This document shows, in pieces, positions 14,539 to 22,070 of a stretch of 36,661 bases of DNA. The first letter of the stretch is position 1; the number at the start of each line of letters is the position of its first letter. The notes under the pieces are model-generated. The model did not search any database. It was not told the DNA's origin and saw nothing but the letters and a program-made list of their open reading frames with translations. Both the position numbers and the translations under genes were made by a program. Origin of the DNA: CAVDRM01 sp963611355 (GTDB lineage: Bacteria > Bacillota > Clostridia > Christensenellales > Aristaeellaceae); assembly GCA_963611355.1 (NCBI GenBank), contig CAVDRM010000024.1:1-36661 (forward strand), in the 5' to 3' direction.

Positions 14539-15348
14539 ATGTACAAGCTGCTGCTGGCGACCGATGTGGCTGAAATCAACGAGCTGGTGCAAAAGGACAT
14601 TGACTGGATGCAGCGGGGTTTTAAGCCACCCGTGCTCGCTTCCACCGTTGATGAAGCCGTTTCCCTGCTCAGTGTGTCCGACTTTGACGCAGTCGGATTT
14701 CGCTTTGCACACGAGGACACGGCCAGGTTAGAAAAATATCTGGAAGAAAAGAAACCGACGCTTCCCATCTTCAACATCCGCTCCGCTGCGGACAGACAGC
14801 TTGTTATTTTAAAGGATTTGAGGCATCTTCTGAACCGTCTCCATGCCGATTTTGCCGATGAGGTCTATGACGACGAAGCGCTGATGGGCTTGGTGCAGGA
14901 CGAAATGACGCATTCTCTGCTGGCGGGAGAAATCACGAAAAAATCCGTGATGGTCAACTGGCTGCATATGCTCCGTGCGCACATGGATCCCGAACGCACC
15001 TGCATGCTGTTTGAAATCGATATGCCGCAGGGCGAGGTCTATCTGGCCGACCGCTGGCATCACGGGCAGGAGCGTCTGGAAAACGCGCTCCGCTCCAATT
15101 TCTTCGGCCGCTATGCTGACAACATTTATTACGCCGTGGCCGTGCTGACCAACCGCCATATCCGTCTGGCCGCCATTCCCGCCCTGACGCTCAAGGCCGA
15201 TGACAGCGCCTTCTGCCAAAGCGCGGCCGCGCATGTGGACAATTCCCTGCTGCTCATCAAGGAATATCTTGACCTTGACCTGAGGATTGTAGATACCAAG
15301 GTTTTGCCGTCCATGACGGCGCTGGTGGCGCCGCAGACGGGCAAATAA
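14539..15348 (+). CDS. Orphan regulator-like protein with degenerate receiver fold
   Basis: 269 residues; not recognised as a named family. The first 120 residues (YKLLLATDVAEINELVQKDI, LASTVDEAVSLLSVSDFDAV, KKPTLPIFNIRS) follow the beta-alpha order of a response-regulator receiver, but the acidic phosphorylation pocket and the DxxxPxMDG segment are missing. Residues about 135-235 (VMVNWLHMLRAHMDPERTCM, RSNFFGRYADNIYYAVAVLT) resemble the middle domain of YesN/AraC-type regulators. No C-terminal helix-turn-helix follows; the chain ends ALVAPQTGK. It may be a phosphorylation-independent sensor or partner protein. It has its own promoter, and the SPFH gene lies 44 bases downstream. Confidence 0.7.
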   Translation: MYKLLLATDVAEINELVQKDIDWMQRGFKPPVLASTVDEAVSLLSVSDFDAVGFRFAHEDTARLEKYLEEKKPTLPIFNIRSAADRQLVILKDLRHLLNRLHADFADEVYDDEALMGLVQDEMTHSLLAGEITKKSVMVNWLHMLRAHMDPERTCMLFEIDMPQGEVYLADRWHHGQERLENALRSNFFGRYADNIYYAVAVLTNRHIRLAAIPALTLKADDSAFCQSAAAHVDNSLLLIKEYLDLDLRIVDTKVLPSMTALVAPQTGK

Positions 15349-15392
15349 CATCATGCTGACATTACGCTTATGATATAAAGGAGGCTTATCCT

Positions 15393-16457
15393 ATGGGCAT
15401 TTTTTCCAACATCATCCGCGGCCAGCTTGTCGATGTCATCGAATGGAAGGATTCGACGGCGGATACGATGGTCTATCGCTATGACTGCGGCGGCAAGGAA
15501 ATCATGATGGGCGCACAGCTCACCGTGCGCGAAAGTCAGGTCGCCGTGATGGTCAATGAGGGTCAGCTGGCGGATGTGTTCACCCCCGGCCGCTATGAGC
15601 TGCAAACCCAGAACATGCCCATCATGACCGCGCTCAAATCGTGGAAATTCGGCTTTAATTCCCCCTTCAAGGCTGAGGTGTACTTCGTGAACACCAAGCA
15701 GTTTCTTGACCAGAAGTGGGGCACGAGCAATCCCGTGATGATGCGCGACAGCGAATTCGGCATGATTCGCCTCCGCGCCTTCGGCATTTATTCCTTTGCC
15801 GTCAGCGACCCCAAGGTTTTCCTGCGCGAGGTGTTCGGCACGAACGGCGAATTTACGACCGCATATGTGACCGGGCAAATCAAACGCACCATTGTGTCCG
15901 GTCTGTCCGATGCCATCGCCCAGAGCAAGATTCCCGCGCTGGATTTGGCCGCCAACTATGACGAGCTGGGCGCTTACGCTTTGCAGACGTTGTCGCCCCG
16001 CCTTTCCAACATCGGTCTCAAGCTCACATCCTTCGTCATTGAGAACATCTCTCTGCCGGAAGAGGTCGAAAAGGCAATGGATCGCCGCACCTCCATGGGC
16101 GTTGTGGGCGATTTGAACAAGTACACTCAGTTCCAAGCAGCCGAGGCGCTGCGCGAGGGCGCAAGCACACCCAACAGCATGACCGGCATGGGCGTCGGCA
16201 TGGGTGCAGCCGCCATGATGAGCCAGATGATGAGCGGCGCACTCGGTCAGCAGCCAGTCTCCGCCCCGCAGCAGGCCGTTCAGCAGCCCGCCGGTCAGAT
16301 GCAGGGTGCCGTGTGTATCTCCTGCGGGAAACCATTGAGCGCGGGCGCAAAGTTCTGCCCCGAATGCGGCGCAAGCCAGAATCCCGTTTGCGGAAGCTGC
16401 GGCTCGAAGCTCACGGCGGGTGCGAAATTCTGCCCCGAATGCGGACAAAAGCAGTAA
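15393..16457 (+). CDS. SPFH-domain protein with tandem zinc ribbons (YdjI-like)
   Basis: 354 residues. Residues 1-240 form the SPFH/'virion core-like' domain of the B. subtilis YdjI family (SQVAVMVNEGQLADVFTPGR, KFGFNSPFKAEVYFVNTKQF, LPEEVEKAMDRRTSMGVVGD). A flexible Gly/Met/Gln linker follows. Two zinc ribbons come last, with Cys308/311-322/325 and Cys333/336-347/350 (CISCGKPL, AGAKFCPECG twice). No transmembrane segment is present. YdjI belongs to an envelope-stress system with YdjG/YdjH, which are absent here. AAAGGAGG precedes the ATG, and a terminator follows. Confidence 0.88.
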   Translation: MGIFSNIIRGQLVDVIEWKDSTADTMVYRYDCGGKEIMMGAQLTVRESQVAVMVNEGQLADVFTPGRYELQTQNMPIMTALKSWKFGFNSPFKAEVYFVNTKQFLDQKWGTSNPVMMRDSEFGMIRLRAFGIYSFAVSDPKVFLREVFGTNGEFTTAYVTGQIKRTIVSGLSDAIAQSKIPALDLAANYDELGAYALQTLSPRLSNIGLKLTSFVIENISLPEEVEKAMDRRTSMGVVGDLNKYTQFQAAEALREGASTPNSMTGMGVGMGAAAMMSQMMSGALGQQPVSAPQQAVQQPAGQMQGAVCISCGKPLSAGAKFCPECGASQNPVCGSCGSKLTAGAKFCPECGQKQ

Positions 16458-16480
16458 ATCTGTTTGTTAAACTTTACTCG

Positions 16481-16511
16481 GCGGCGGGACGATTTTGTCC
16501 CGTCGCTTTTT
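16481..16511 (+). terminator. Rho-independent terminator after the SPFH gene
   Basis: GCGGCGGGAC (16481-16490) pairs with GTCCCGTCGC (16497-16506, one G-T pair), followed by TTTTT. Confidence 0.9.
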
Positions 16512-16538
16512 GCCAGCGCAGAAAAGAGGGTCTCTGCC

Positions 16539-17066
16539 ATGGAAAAAATGCTGCTGATGCGCCCCGACGCATCGTATTTAGAGGAAGCAAGCGCTTACCG
16601 CGCCGAATTTTGGGCTGCGGGCAGTTCGATGGACGGCACGGGCATGCTGCGCCAGACGGATGCCGCCGAATGGCTGCGGCTTCTTCCGATTTACGAAAAC
16701 CCTCAAACCGTGCCGAAGCCGCTCGTGCCTGCGACCCAGCTCATCTATGTCCGTGAGGCCGACCGCTGCCTTGTCGGGATGCTTCAGGTGCGGCATTTTT
16801 TAAACGACTATCTTCGGCTCTTCGGCGGTCACATCGGCTATTCCGTCCGCCCATCCGAGCGGCGCAGGGGCTATGCCTCCGAGATGCTCAAGGCCGCCCT
16901 TCCCTTCTGCAAAAACCTCGGCCTTGACCGCATCCTCATCACCTGCTTCAAGGAAAATGAGGCCAGCCGCCGGGTCATTCTCAAAAACGGCGGCATATAT
17001 GAAAGCACCGTCCGTCATCCACATGAAAATAAGGACTTGGAACGGTATTGGATAGCCTTATCGTAA
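16539..17066 (+). CDS. GNAT-family N-acetyltransferase
   Basis: 175 residues from the ATG at 16539 (AGAGGG 8 bases before). The longer frame start at 16464 lies upstream of the terminator and is rejected. The acetyl-CoA-binding motif is GYSVRPSERRRGYASEMLKA (R/QxxGxG/A variant), followed by LITCFKENEASRRVILKNGG and a C-terminal beta strand (ERYWIAL). The architecture fits YedL/RimJ-like GNATs acting on small molecules or protein N-termini. The substrate is not readable. It lies 28 bases after a terminator, so it needs read-through or an unseen promoter. Confidence 0.88.
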   Translation: MEKMLLMRPDASYLEEASAYRAEFWAAGSSMDGTGMLRQTDAAEWLRLLPIYENPQTVPKPLVPATQLIYVREADRCLVGMLQVRHFLNDYLRLFGGHIGYSVRPSERRRGYASEMLKAALPFCKNLGLDRILITCFKENEASRRVILKNGGIYESTVRHPHENKDLERYWIALS

Positions 17067-17097
17067 CGAAACCGTGAAGGAGTGTTCCTCTTTCTGG

Positions 17098-17142
17098 ATT
17101 TGAAGGCAGCACCGCGTCAATGAGATGCTGCCTTCAAATTTT
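17098..17142 (+). terminator. Rho-independent terminator after the GNAT gene
   Basis: ATTTGAAGGCAGCA (17098-17111) pairs perfectly with TGCTGCCTTCAAAT (17126-17139), followed by TTT. Confidence 0.88.
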
Positions 17143-17155
17143 CTTTCCGCGAATA

Positions 17156-17184
17156 TTGACTTTTTTCCCGATTGCGCGTATGAT
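17156..17184 (+). promoter_or_regulatory. Promoter of the amino-sugar operon
   Basis: TTGACT (17156-17161), 17 bases, TATGAT (17179-17184). A perfect palindrome lies 7 bases downstream, where a bound repressor would cover the transcription start. Confidence 0.85.
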
Positions 17185-17191
17185 ATAAATA

Positions 17192-17215
17192 AATTAAATC
17201 GAAAACGATTTAATT
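17192..17215. promoter_or_regulatory. 24-bp palindromic operator of the amino-sugar operon
   Basis: AATTAAATCG and its exact complement CGATTTAATT flank a central AAAA. It overlaps the expected +1 region, the usual place for a repressor. Candidate binders are the ROK protein encoded at 20210 or a LacI-type protein elsewhere. Confidence 0.78.
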
Positions 17216-17274
17216 AAAAATACAGGCGTTCACCGACAAAATGAGCGGCCATGCCTGAGAAAAGAGGAACGTTT

Positions 17275-18129
17275 ATGCCGGATTATCGGACGATTCCCGC
17301 AAACGAGCTGGGAAAGGGCAGCAACATCAAGGTGGAGCTGTGTGAAACAGAGGTCGACCTATACTGGAAGATGGCCATGGAAGTGGCCGAGCTGATTGAG
17401 GAAAACAACCAAAAGAGCGAGCCGACCGTGATGATTATCCCCTACGGCCCGCTTGGACCCTACGCTCGTCTGGTGGACATGGTGAACAAGCGCCGCATCA
17501 GCCTGAAAAACTGCTGGTTCATCAATATGGACGAATATCTGGATAAGGACAACCAGTACCTTCCCAAGGACGACCCGCTGTCCTTCCGCGGCGGCATGGA
17601 CCGCACCTTCTACAGCCTTGTCGATGCAGAGCTGAACGTGCCCCAGGAGCAGCGCTTCTTCCCCGAACCCGGCAACGAGGGCAGAGTCTGGGAAATCATT
17701 CAGAAGTTCGGCAAGCTGGATATGTGCTGGGGCGGCGTCGGCATCACCGGCCACATCGCCTTCAATGAGCCGCCCGAACCCGGCGAAGCCTGCACGAACG
17801 AGGAGTTCCTCGCCCGTCCGACCCGCATCCTGCACATTGCCCGCGAAACCAAGACCATCAACGCCTACATGAACGCCGGTGCGGACTTGGACGCCATCCC
17901 TGATACCTGTATCACCGTGGGCATGAAGGAGATTTATTTTGCCCGCAAGGTGCGCATGTGCATGCCCCGCGACTGGAATGCCGCCATGCTGCGCAAGGCG
18001 CTGCACGGCCCTGTCACCTGTCATGTGCCGGTCTCGCTGTTCCAGAGCCACCCCGATGCGAAGATTTACGCCATTCGGCTGGCCGCGACCACGCCCGTCA
18101 TCCCCGAAATCCGCATTTACAACAAGTAA
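17275..18129 (+). CDS. NagB-like glucosamine-6-phosphate isomerase/deaminase (paralogue 1)
   Basis: 284 residues of the NagB/6-phosphogluconolactonase-like superfamily. FINMDEYLD gives the catalytic Asp86 (E. coli Asp72), and GGVGITGHIAFNEPP gives His160 and Glu165. The residue matching E. coli Asp141, which opens the sugar ring, is Thr158. NagB deaminates glucosamine-6-P to fructose-6-P and ammonia; the altered residue leaves the exact reaction or sugar open. AGAGGA before the ATG at 17275 is better than the start at 17251. First gene of the operon with nagA and a second paralogue. Confidence 0.85.
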   Translation: MPDYRTIPANELGKGSNIKVELCETEVDLYWKMAMEVAELIEENNQKSEPTVMIIPYGPLGPYARLVDMVNKRRISLKNCWFINMDEYLDKDNQYLPKDDPLSFRGGMDRTFYSLVDAELNVPQEQRFFPEPGNEGRVWEIIQKFGKLDMCWGGVGITGHIAFNEPPEPGEACTNEEFLARPTRILHIARETKTINAYMNAGADLDAIPDTCITVGMKEIYFARKVRMCMPRDWNAAMLRKALHGPVTCHVPVSLFQSHPDAKIYAIRLAATTPVIPEIRIYNK

Positions 18130-18143
18130 GGCAGGGCGGCACC

Positions 18144-19331
18144 ATGAAAAATGCGCTTTGGATAGGACATGGCCGTCTGGTGCTGCCCGACGGCGTCATA
18201 GAGGACGGTTCTTTGCTGATTGAGGACGGCATCATCGCCGCCCTCTGTCAGGCCGCTCCCGAAAATGTGCCGCAGGCGGACGCGAAAAACGGATACATCC
18301 TGCCAGGCTTCATCGATTTGCATGTTCACGGCGGCGGCGGCGGAGACTTTATGGATGCCGCCGAGGACGTCTTTGAAAAGGTCGCCCGCACCCATATGCT
18401 GCACGGAACGACCGCTCTGGTCGCCACGACCATGACCTGCCCCGATGCACTTTTGGAGCAGACGATTTCCTGCTTCTTGAATGCTAAAAAGCATCAGCAG
18501 GACGGAGCGCAGCTGCTGGGGCTGCATCTGGAAGGGCCGTTCTTTTCCTCTATCTCCAAGGGCGCACAGCCCGTCGGCGAGCAGAGAACGCCCACGCGGG
18601 ATATGCTGGAGCATATGATTCGCTTGGCCGAGGGCAATATTCTCCGCTGGGACATGGCGCCGGAGCTGCCCGGTATGGAGCTGTTTGCGCAGGTCATGAA
18701 GGAAAACGGCATTTTGCCTGCCGTGGCGCACACCGCCGCGAACGCGGAAACTGCCATGCATGCCTTTGACTTGGGCTTTTCTCACGCCACGCATTTTTAC
18801 AACGCCATGACGACCTTCCACAAGGAAAACGGCATCGTTCATGCGGGCGTGATAGAGGCAGTCTACCTGCGCGACGGCGTGACCATTGAGCTGATTGGCG
18901 ACGGCCGCCACATTCCGAAGGAGAGTATGCAGCTTGCCTACCGAATCAAGGGTGCGGACAGGATTGCGCTCATCACCGATGCCATGCGCGCCGCCGGAAC
19001 GAATGATGTTCACAGCATCTTGGGGCCGCGTGCGGGCGGTGTGCCGGTCATCGTCAAGGACGATGTCGCGCAGCTGGAGGACTTTTCCTCCTATGCGGGC
19101 AGTGTCTGCACGATGGACCGTGCCCTGCGCACGGCGCATGTGCAGTACGGGCTGCCGCTTCCCGCTGTCAGCAAAATGCTGTCCATGACCCCCGCCCGCC
19201 TGTGCGGTATGGAGGGGCAAAAGGGCAGCCTTGCCATCGGAAAGGACGCGGACATCGTGCTGATGGACAGTGACTTTCAGGTGCGGCAGGTCTATATCAA
19301 GGGAAAATGCCGCCTGCAAAAGGAGGAATAA
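18144..19331 (+). CDS. nagA: N-acetylglucosamine-6-phosphate deacetylase
   Basis: 395 residues, amidohydrolase superfamily. GFIDLHVHGGGGGDFMDA holds the metal-binding His60-x-His62, LHLEGPFFS the metal-binding Glu, and AHTAANAETAM and FSHATHFYNAMT the metal and substrate histidines. LITDAMRAAGTND carries the catalytic Asp. It removes acetate from GlcNAc-6-P, feeding the NagB-type enzymes on either side. The ATG at 18144 follows the first nagB-like gene by 14 bases. The ribosome-binding site of the next gene lies inside its last codons. Confidence 0.95.
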   Translation: MKNALWIGHGRLVLPDGVIEDGSLLIEDGIIAALCQAAPENVPQADAKNGYILPGFIDLHVHGGGGGDFMDAAEDVFEKVARTHMLHGTTALVATTMTCPDALLEQTISCFLNAKKHQQDGAQLLGLHLEGPFFSSISKGAQPVGEQRTPTRDMLEHMIRLAEGNILRWDMAPELPGMELFAQVMKENGILPAVAHTAANAETAMHAFDLGFSHATHFYNAMTTFHKENGIVHAGVIEAVYLRDGVTIELIGDGRHIPKESMQLAYRIKGADRIALITDAMRAAGTNDVHSILGPRAGGVPVIVKDDVAQLEDFSSYAGSVCTMDRALRTAHVQYGLPLPAVSKMLSMTPARLCGMEGQKGSLAIGKDADIVLMDSDFQVRQVYIKGKCRLQKEE

Positions 19332-19333
19332 GG

Positions 19334-20131
19334 ATGGAAAAGACGCTTCCCTGCGGGATAAAGCTCAAATTGGTGGACAGTGAGAGCAGCCTTTACCTGG
19401 ACATGGCGCTTGCCATGCTGGAAAAAATCATCGCCTGTCAAAAAGAAAACCGTCCCTGCGTGCTGATTGTTCCGGTCGGTCCGACAGGGCAGTACCCCAT
19501 TTTGGCGGAGCTTGTCAATCGGCTGAACATTTCGCTGCACCATGTACATTTTTTCAACATGGATGAGTATCTCTGGTCGCCGGAAAAGGCCATCGAGCCG
19601 GAGCACTTCATGAGCTTCCACAGGCGCATGAACAGCGAATTTTACAGCCGTGTGCGGCCTGATTTGGTGATGCCGGAAAACCACCGGCATTTCCCTGAGC
19701 CGGGGCATGAACAGGCGTACGACCGAATGCTTGCCGATTTGGGGCATGCGGAGGCCTGCTTCGGCGGCCTCGGCATCAACGGGCACATCGCCTTCAATGA
19801 ACCACCCGAAGCGGACGCACCCATGACGGCGGAAGCTTTCGGCAATCTCGGCACACGGGTTCTGCCCATCAGCCGCGAGACCCGCACCATCAATGCCTGC
19901 GGCTATCAGCGCGGCGACATCCGCGGGATGCCGGAATACTGCATCACGGTCGGCATGAAGGAGATTTTGGCATCCCGTTCCGTGTATATCGCCCTGAACC
20001 GCGATTGGCAGCACGGCATTACCGGACACGTTTTCAACGACCCCGTTCAGGCGCAGATTCCCGCAACGCTCCTGCAAAGCCATCCGAATGTGCTGTTTTG
20101 TGCGTCGGAGAGTATTGGCAGCGGGCTGTAA
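19334..20131 (+). CDS. NagB-like glucosamine-6-phosphate isomerase/deaminase (paralogue 2)
   Basis: 265 residues; AAGGAGG 7 bases before the ATG and two bases after the nagA stop. FFNMDEYLW gives Asp77, and GGLGINGHIAFNEPP gives His151 and Glu156. The E. coli Asp141 position is Asn149. It is clearly diverged from paralogue 1 (different surroundings of the motifs, shorter, no extra loop near residues 90-105). The two copies may act as a hetero-oligomer or on different amino-sugar phosphates. The promoter of the ROK gene lies inside its last codons. Confidence 0.85.
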   Translation: MEKTLPCGIKLKLVDSESSLYLDMALAMLEKIIACQKENRPCVLIVPVGPTGQYPILAELVNRLNISLHHVHFFNMDEYLWSPEKAIEPEHFMSFHRRMNSEFYSRVRPDLVMPENHRHFPEPGHEQAYDRMLADLGHAEACFGGLGINGHIAFNEPPEADAPMTAEAFGNLGTRVLPISRETRTINACGYQRGDIRGMPEYCITVGMKEILASRSVYIALNRDWQHGITGHVFNDPVQAQIPATLLQSHPNVLFCASESIGSGL

Positions 20132-20143
20132 ATCGTGTATAAT
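20115..20143 (+). promoter_or_regulatory. Promoter of the ROK regulator inside the end of nagB-like 2
   Basis: TTGGCA (20115-20120), 17 bases, TATAAT (20138-20143). A 9-bp GC hairpin (20158-20166 with 20173-20181) without a T-run follows in the leader. Confidence 0.78.
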
Positions 20144-20209
20144 GAATCTCAATGAGGCGGCGGAGGCTTTGACCTCCGCCGTCAAACGTGCAAAGAGGGA
20201 GGCCGGCTT

Positions 20210-21445
20210 ATGGCCGTCAGCGAAAAAACAGCCCTGCGGCACACACTCTGGAAGCGGCAGATTCTGGAGATTATCCGCCGGTCTCCCAATCCGAGCAAGG
20301 CCTCTGTCAAGCGTGAAACGGGGCTGAGCATGGAAAGTGCCCTGTCGCTGGTGGAGGAGCTTCTGAACGAGGGGCTCATCAGCGCGGGCGGAAAGGAAAC
20401 ACGGGAAAGCGCGGGGCGGCGGGCTACGGTGCTGCGCATCAATCCGGACGGCTGCTATTTTATTGGCATCCGCTTCAGCGCAGGCGGCATTTCCGGCGTG
20501 TGCATGGATTTTGAGCATCGGGTGGTGCTGTCCGAAAGGCATGAGCTGAACGGCGTCCCGACGGCAAAAGAGGTCATCGGCCGAATCAAAGCGTGCATTC
20601 AAAGCCTGATTGAAAAGATGGGTGAAAGAAGCAGCCGGCTTCGGGGTATCGGCATCGGCGCGCCGGGCATCATTGATTTGGAAAAGGGCATTGTGACCCG
20701 CTATGTGCATATCCCCGATTGGGAAAACGTCCCCCTGCGCGACATCATCGAAGCGCGGTTTCATGTGCCGGTCTATGTGGAGCACGGCGTCAAAAGCGCC
20801 GCCCGCTGCTTTTTGAAGGGGCAGGACGTCTCCTGCCTGTTCGTACAGATGGGGCGCGGAATCAGTATGTGCATGGCGGTGAACGGGCAGATTTGGAACG
20901 GCGCGAGCTATCTGTCCGGCGAGGTCGGCCATATGCATATTGAGGGCAACGACCTGCCCTGCGACTGCGGACGGCACGGGTGTTTGGAAACGGTCGTCGC
21001 CGGCGGTGCGCTGAAACATGCCGCGCAAGCCAGCCTGTACGAGCCTGAATTCACCCTTTTGCGCGCATCGGCGGATACGGATAAGCCTGTCAGCCTTTCC
21101 GCCATCTGCAAGGCGGCGGACGAGGGCTGCGCAGGCTGCATCCGGCTCATGGAGCGGGCAGGACGGGCGGTCGCCCATATGCTCTCGGCGGCCATCATGG
21201 TGGTCAACCCCGCCGCGGTGCTGCTGAAGGGACGGCTGAGTGAAAGCAGGACTTTCATTCATGCTTTACAGGAACAGATGGCGCTTTTGTGCCTGCCGGA
21301 AATTTTATCCGCATCGACATTCACCTATCTCCCCGCCGATGAGGAGACGGACGCAAAGGGCGCAGCAGAGCTGCCGTTTGACCGTCAATTCGGCGTGGAG
21401 GAAATCGGAGACACGGCGCAGCAGGCGCTGAAAGCGTCGCTGTAA
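20210..21445 (+). CDS. ROK-family transcriptional regulator
   Basis: 411 residues. Residues 1-75 form a winged helix (ILEIIRRSPNPSKASVKRET, MESALSLVEELLNEGLIS). The ROK sugar-binding domain follows (GIGIGAPGIIDLEKG, GEVGHMHIEG), with zinc motif CDCGRHGCLE. The segment that in ROK kinases carries the catalytic ND is VEHGVKSAAR, so kinase activity is unlikely. By analogy with NagC/Mlc it should repress the upstream nag-type operon until an amino-sugar phosphate binds. GGGAGG precedes the ATG. Confidence 0.92.
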   Translation: MAVSEKTALRHTLWKRQILEIIRRSPNPSKASVKRETGLSMESALSLVEELLNEGLISAGGKETRESAGRRATVLRINPDGCYFIGIRFSAGGISGVCMDFEHRVVLSERHELNGVPTAKEVIGRIKACIQSLIEKMGERSSRLRGIGIGAPGIIDLEKGIVTRYVHIPDWENVPLRDIIEARFHVPVYVEHGVKSAARCFLKGQDVSCLFVQMGRGISMCMAVNGQIWNGASYLSGEVGHMHIEGNDLPCDCGRHGCLETVVAGGALKHAAQASLYEPEFTLLRASADTDKPVSLSAICKAADEGCAGCIRLMERAGRAVAHMLSAAIMVVNPAAVLLKGRLSESRTFIHALQEQMALLCLPEILSASTFTYLPADEETDAKGAAELPFDRQFGVEEIGDTAQQALKASL

Positions 21446-21462
21446 TGAAAGGATGAACCTGT

Positions 21463-22014
21463 ATGGACGAAAAATTTCTGATAATTCTGGCCAATATTTT
21501 ATCCGGCATCGGGATGCTGCTGAATTTAATCAGCGTTGCCATGAAAACGAAAAGGAAAATGGTGGTCGTGCAGACCTTCCAGAACCTGTGCGTCACGGCA
21601 GGCCAGCTCTGCGTGCGCGGCTATGCCGGCGCAATTCAGGACGGCGTGGCGGCCGTGCGCAATGTGTTTGTGCTGAAGGGGTGGGACAAAAAACCCGTGA
21701 AGGTCTTCTTTGTCGTCATCGCCTTTACATTGGGCATGATCTTTAATAATTCGGGGCTCATCGGGTACCTGGTGGTTGTCGGCGCCACTGTCTATGCCGC
21801 CGCCGTCGTTGCGGAGCAGGCAAACGAAAAAACGCTCAAATGCATCATGCTGTTTTCCTGCGTCATCTGGGGGCTGTATGATTATTCCCTTCAAAATTAC
21901 GTCAAGGCGCTCGGCAACCTCGCCTCTCTCATCATGGCTGTTGTTTACCTTCTTCGCCACCGCGACGGCAAGCTTTGGGGCAAAGAAGAGACGGCAGAAA
22001 AAGCAGACGCTTAA
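21463..22014 (+). CDS. YgjV-family membrane protein
   Basis: 183 residues with about six hydrophobic helices (ILANILSGIGMLLNLISVAM, VFFVVIAFTLGMIFNNSGLI, GYLVVVGATVYAAAVV, CIMLFSCVIWGLYDY). The pattern of short helices with AIQDGVAAVRNVFVL matches the YgjV/inner-membrane family of unknown function. It follows the ROK gene by 17 bases with its own AAAGGATG site, so it is probably cotranscribed and could take part in sugar uptake or sensing. That is only context. Confidence 0.75.
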   Translation: MDEKFLIILANILSGIGMLLNLISVAMKTKRKMVVVQTFQNLCVTAGQLCVRGYAGAIQDGVAAVRNVFVLKGWDKKPVKVFFVVIAFTLGMIFNNSGLIGYLVVVGATVYAAAVVAEQANEKTLKCIMLFSCVIWGLYDYSLQNYVKALGNLASLIMAVVYLLRHRDGKLWGKEETAEKADA

Positions 22015-22029
22015 AATCGCATAAAAATG

Positions 22030-22062
22030 ACCGATCTTGCCGATGGGCAGGGTCGGTTTTTT
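22030..22062 (+). terminator. Rho-independent terminator after the YgjV-like gene
   Basis: ACCGATCTTGCC (22030-22041) pairs with GGCAGGGTCGGT (22046-22057, two G-T pairs), followed by a run of T. Confidence 0.88.
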
Positions 22063-22070
22063 GCTGTCTG

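Noticed and set aside
15351..16448. 365-codon minus-strand frame opposite the SPFH gene
   Set aside because: Shadow; the plus strand has the SPFH domain, zinc ribbons, RBS and terminator.
19292..21262. 656-codon minus-strand frame across nagB-like 2 and the ROK gene
   Set aside because: Spans two well-supported plus-strand genes and the gap between them; His/Arg/Ala-rich shadow.
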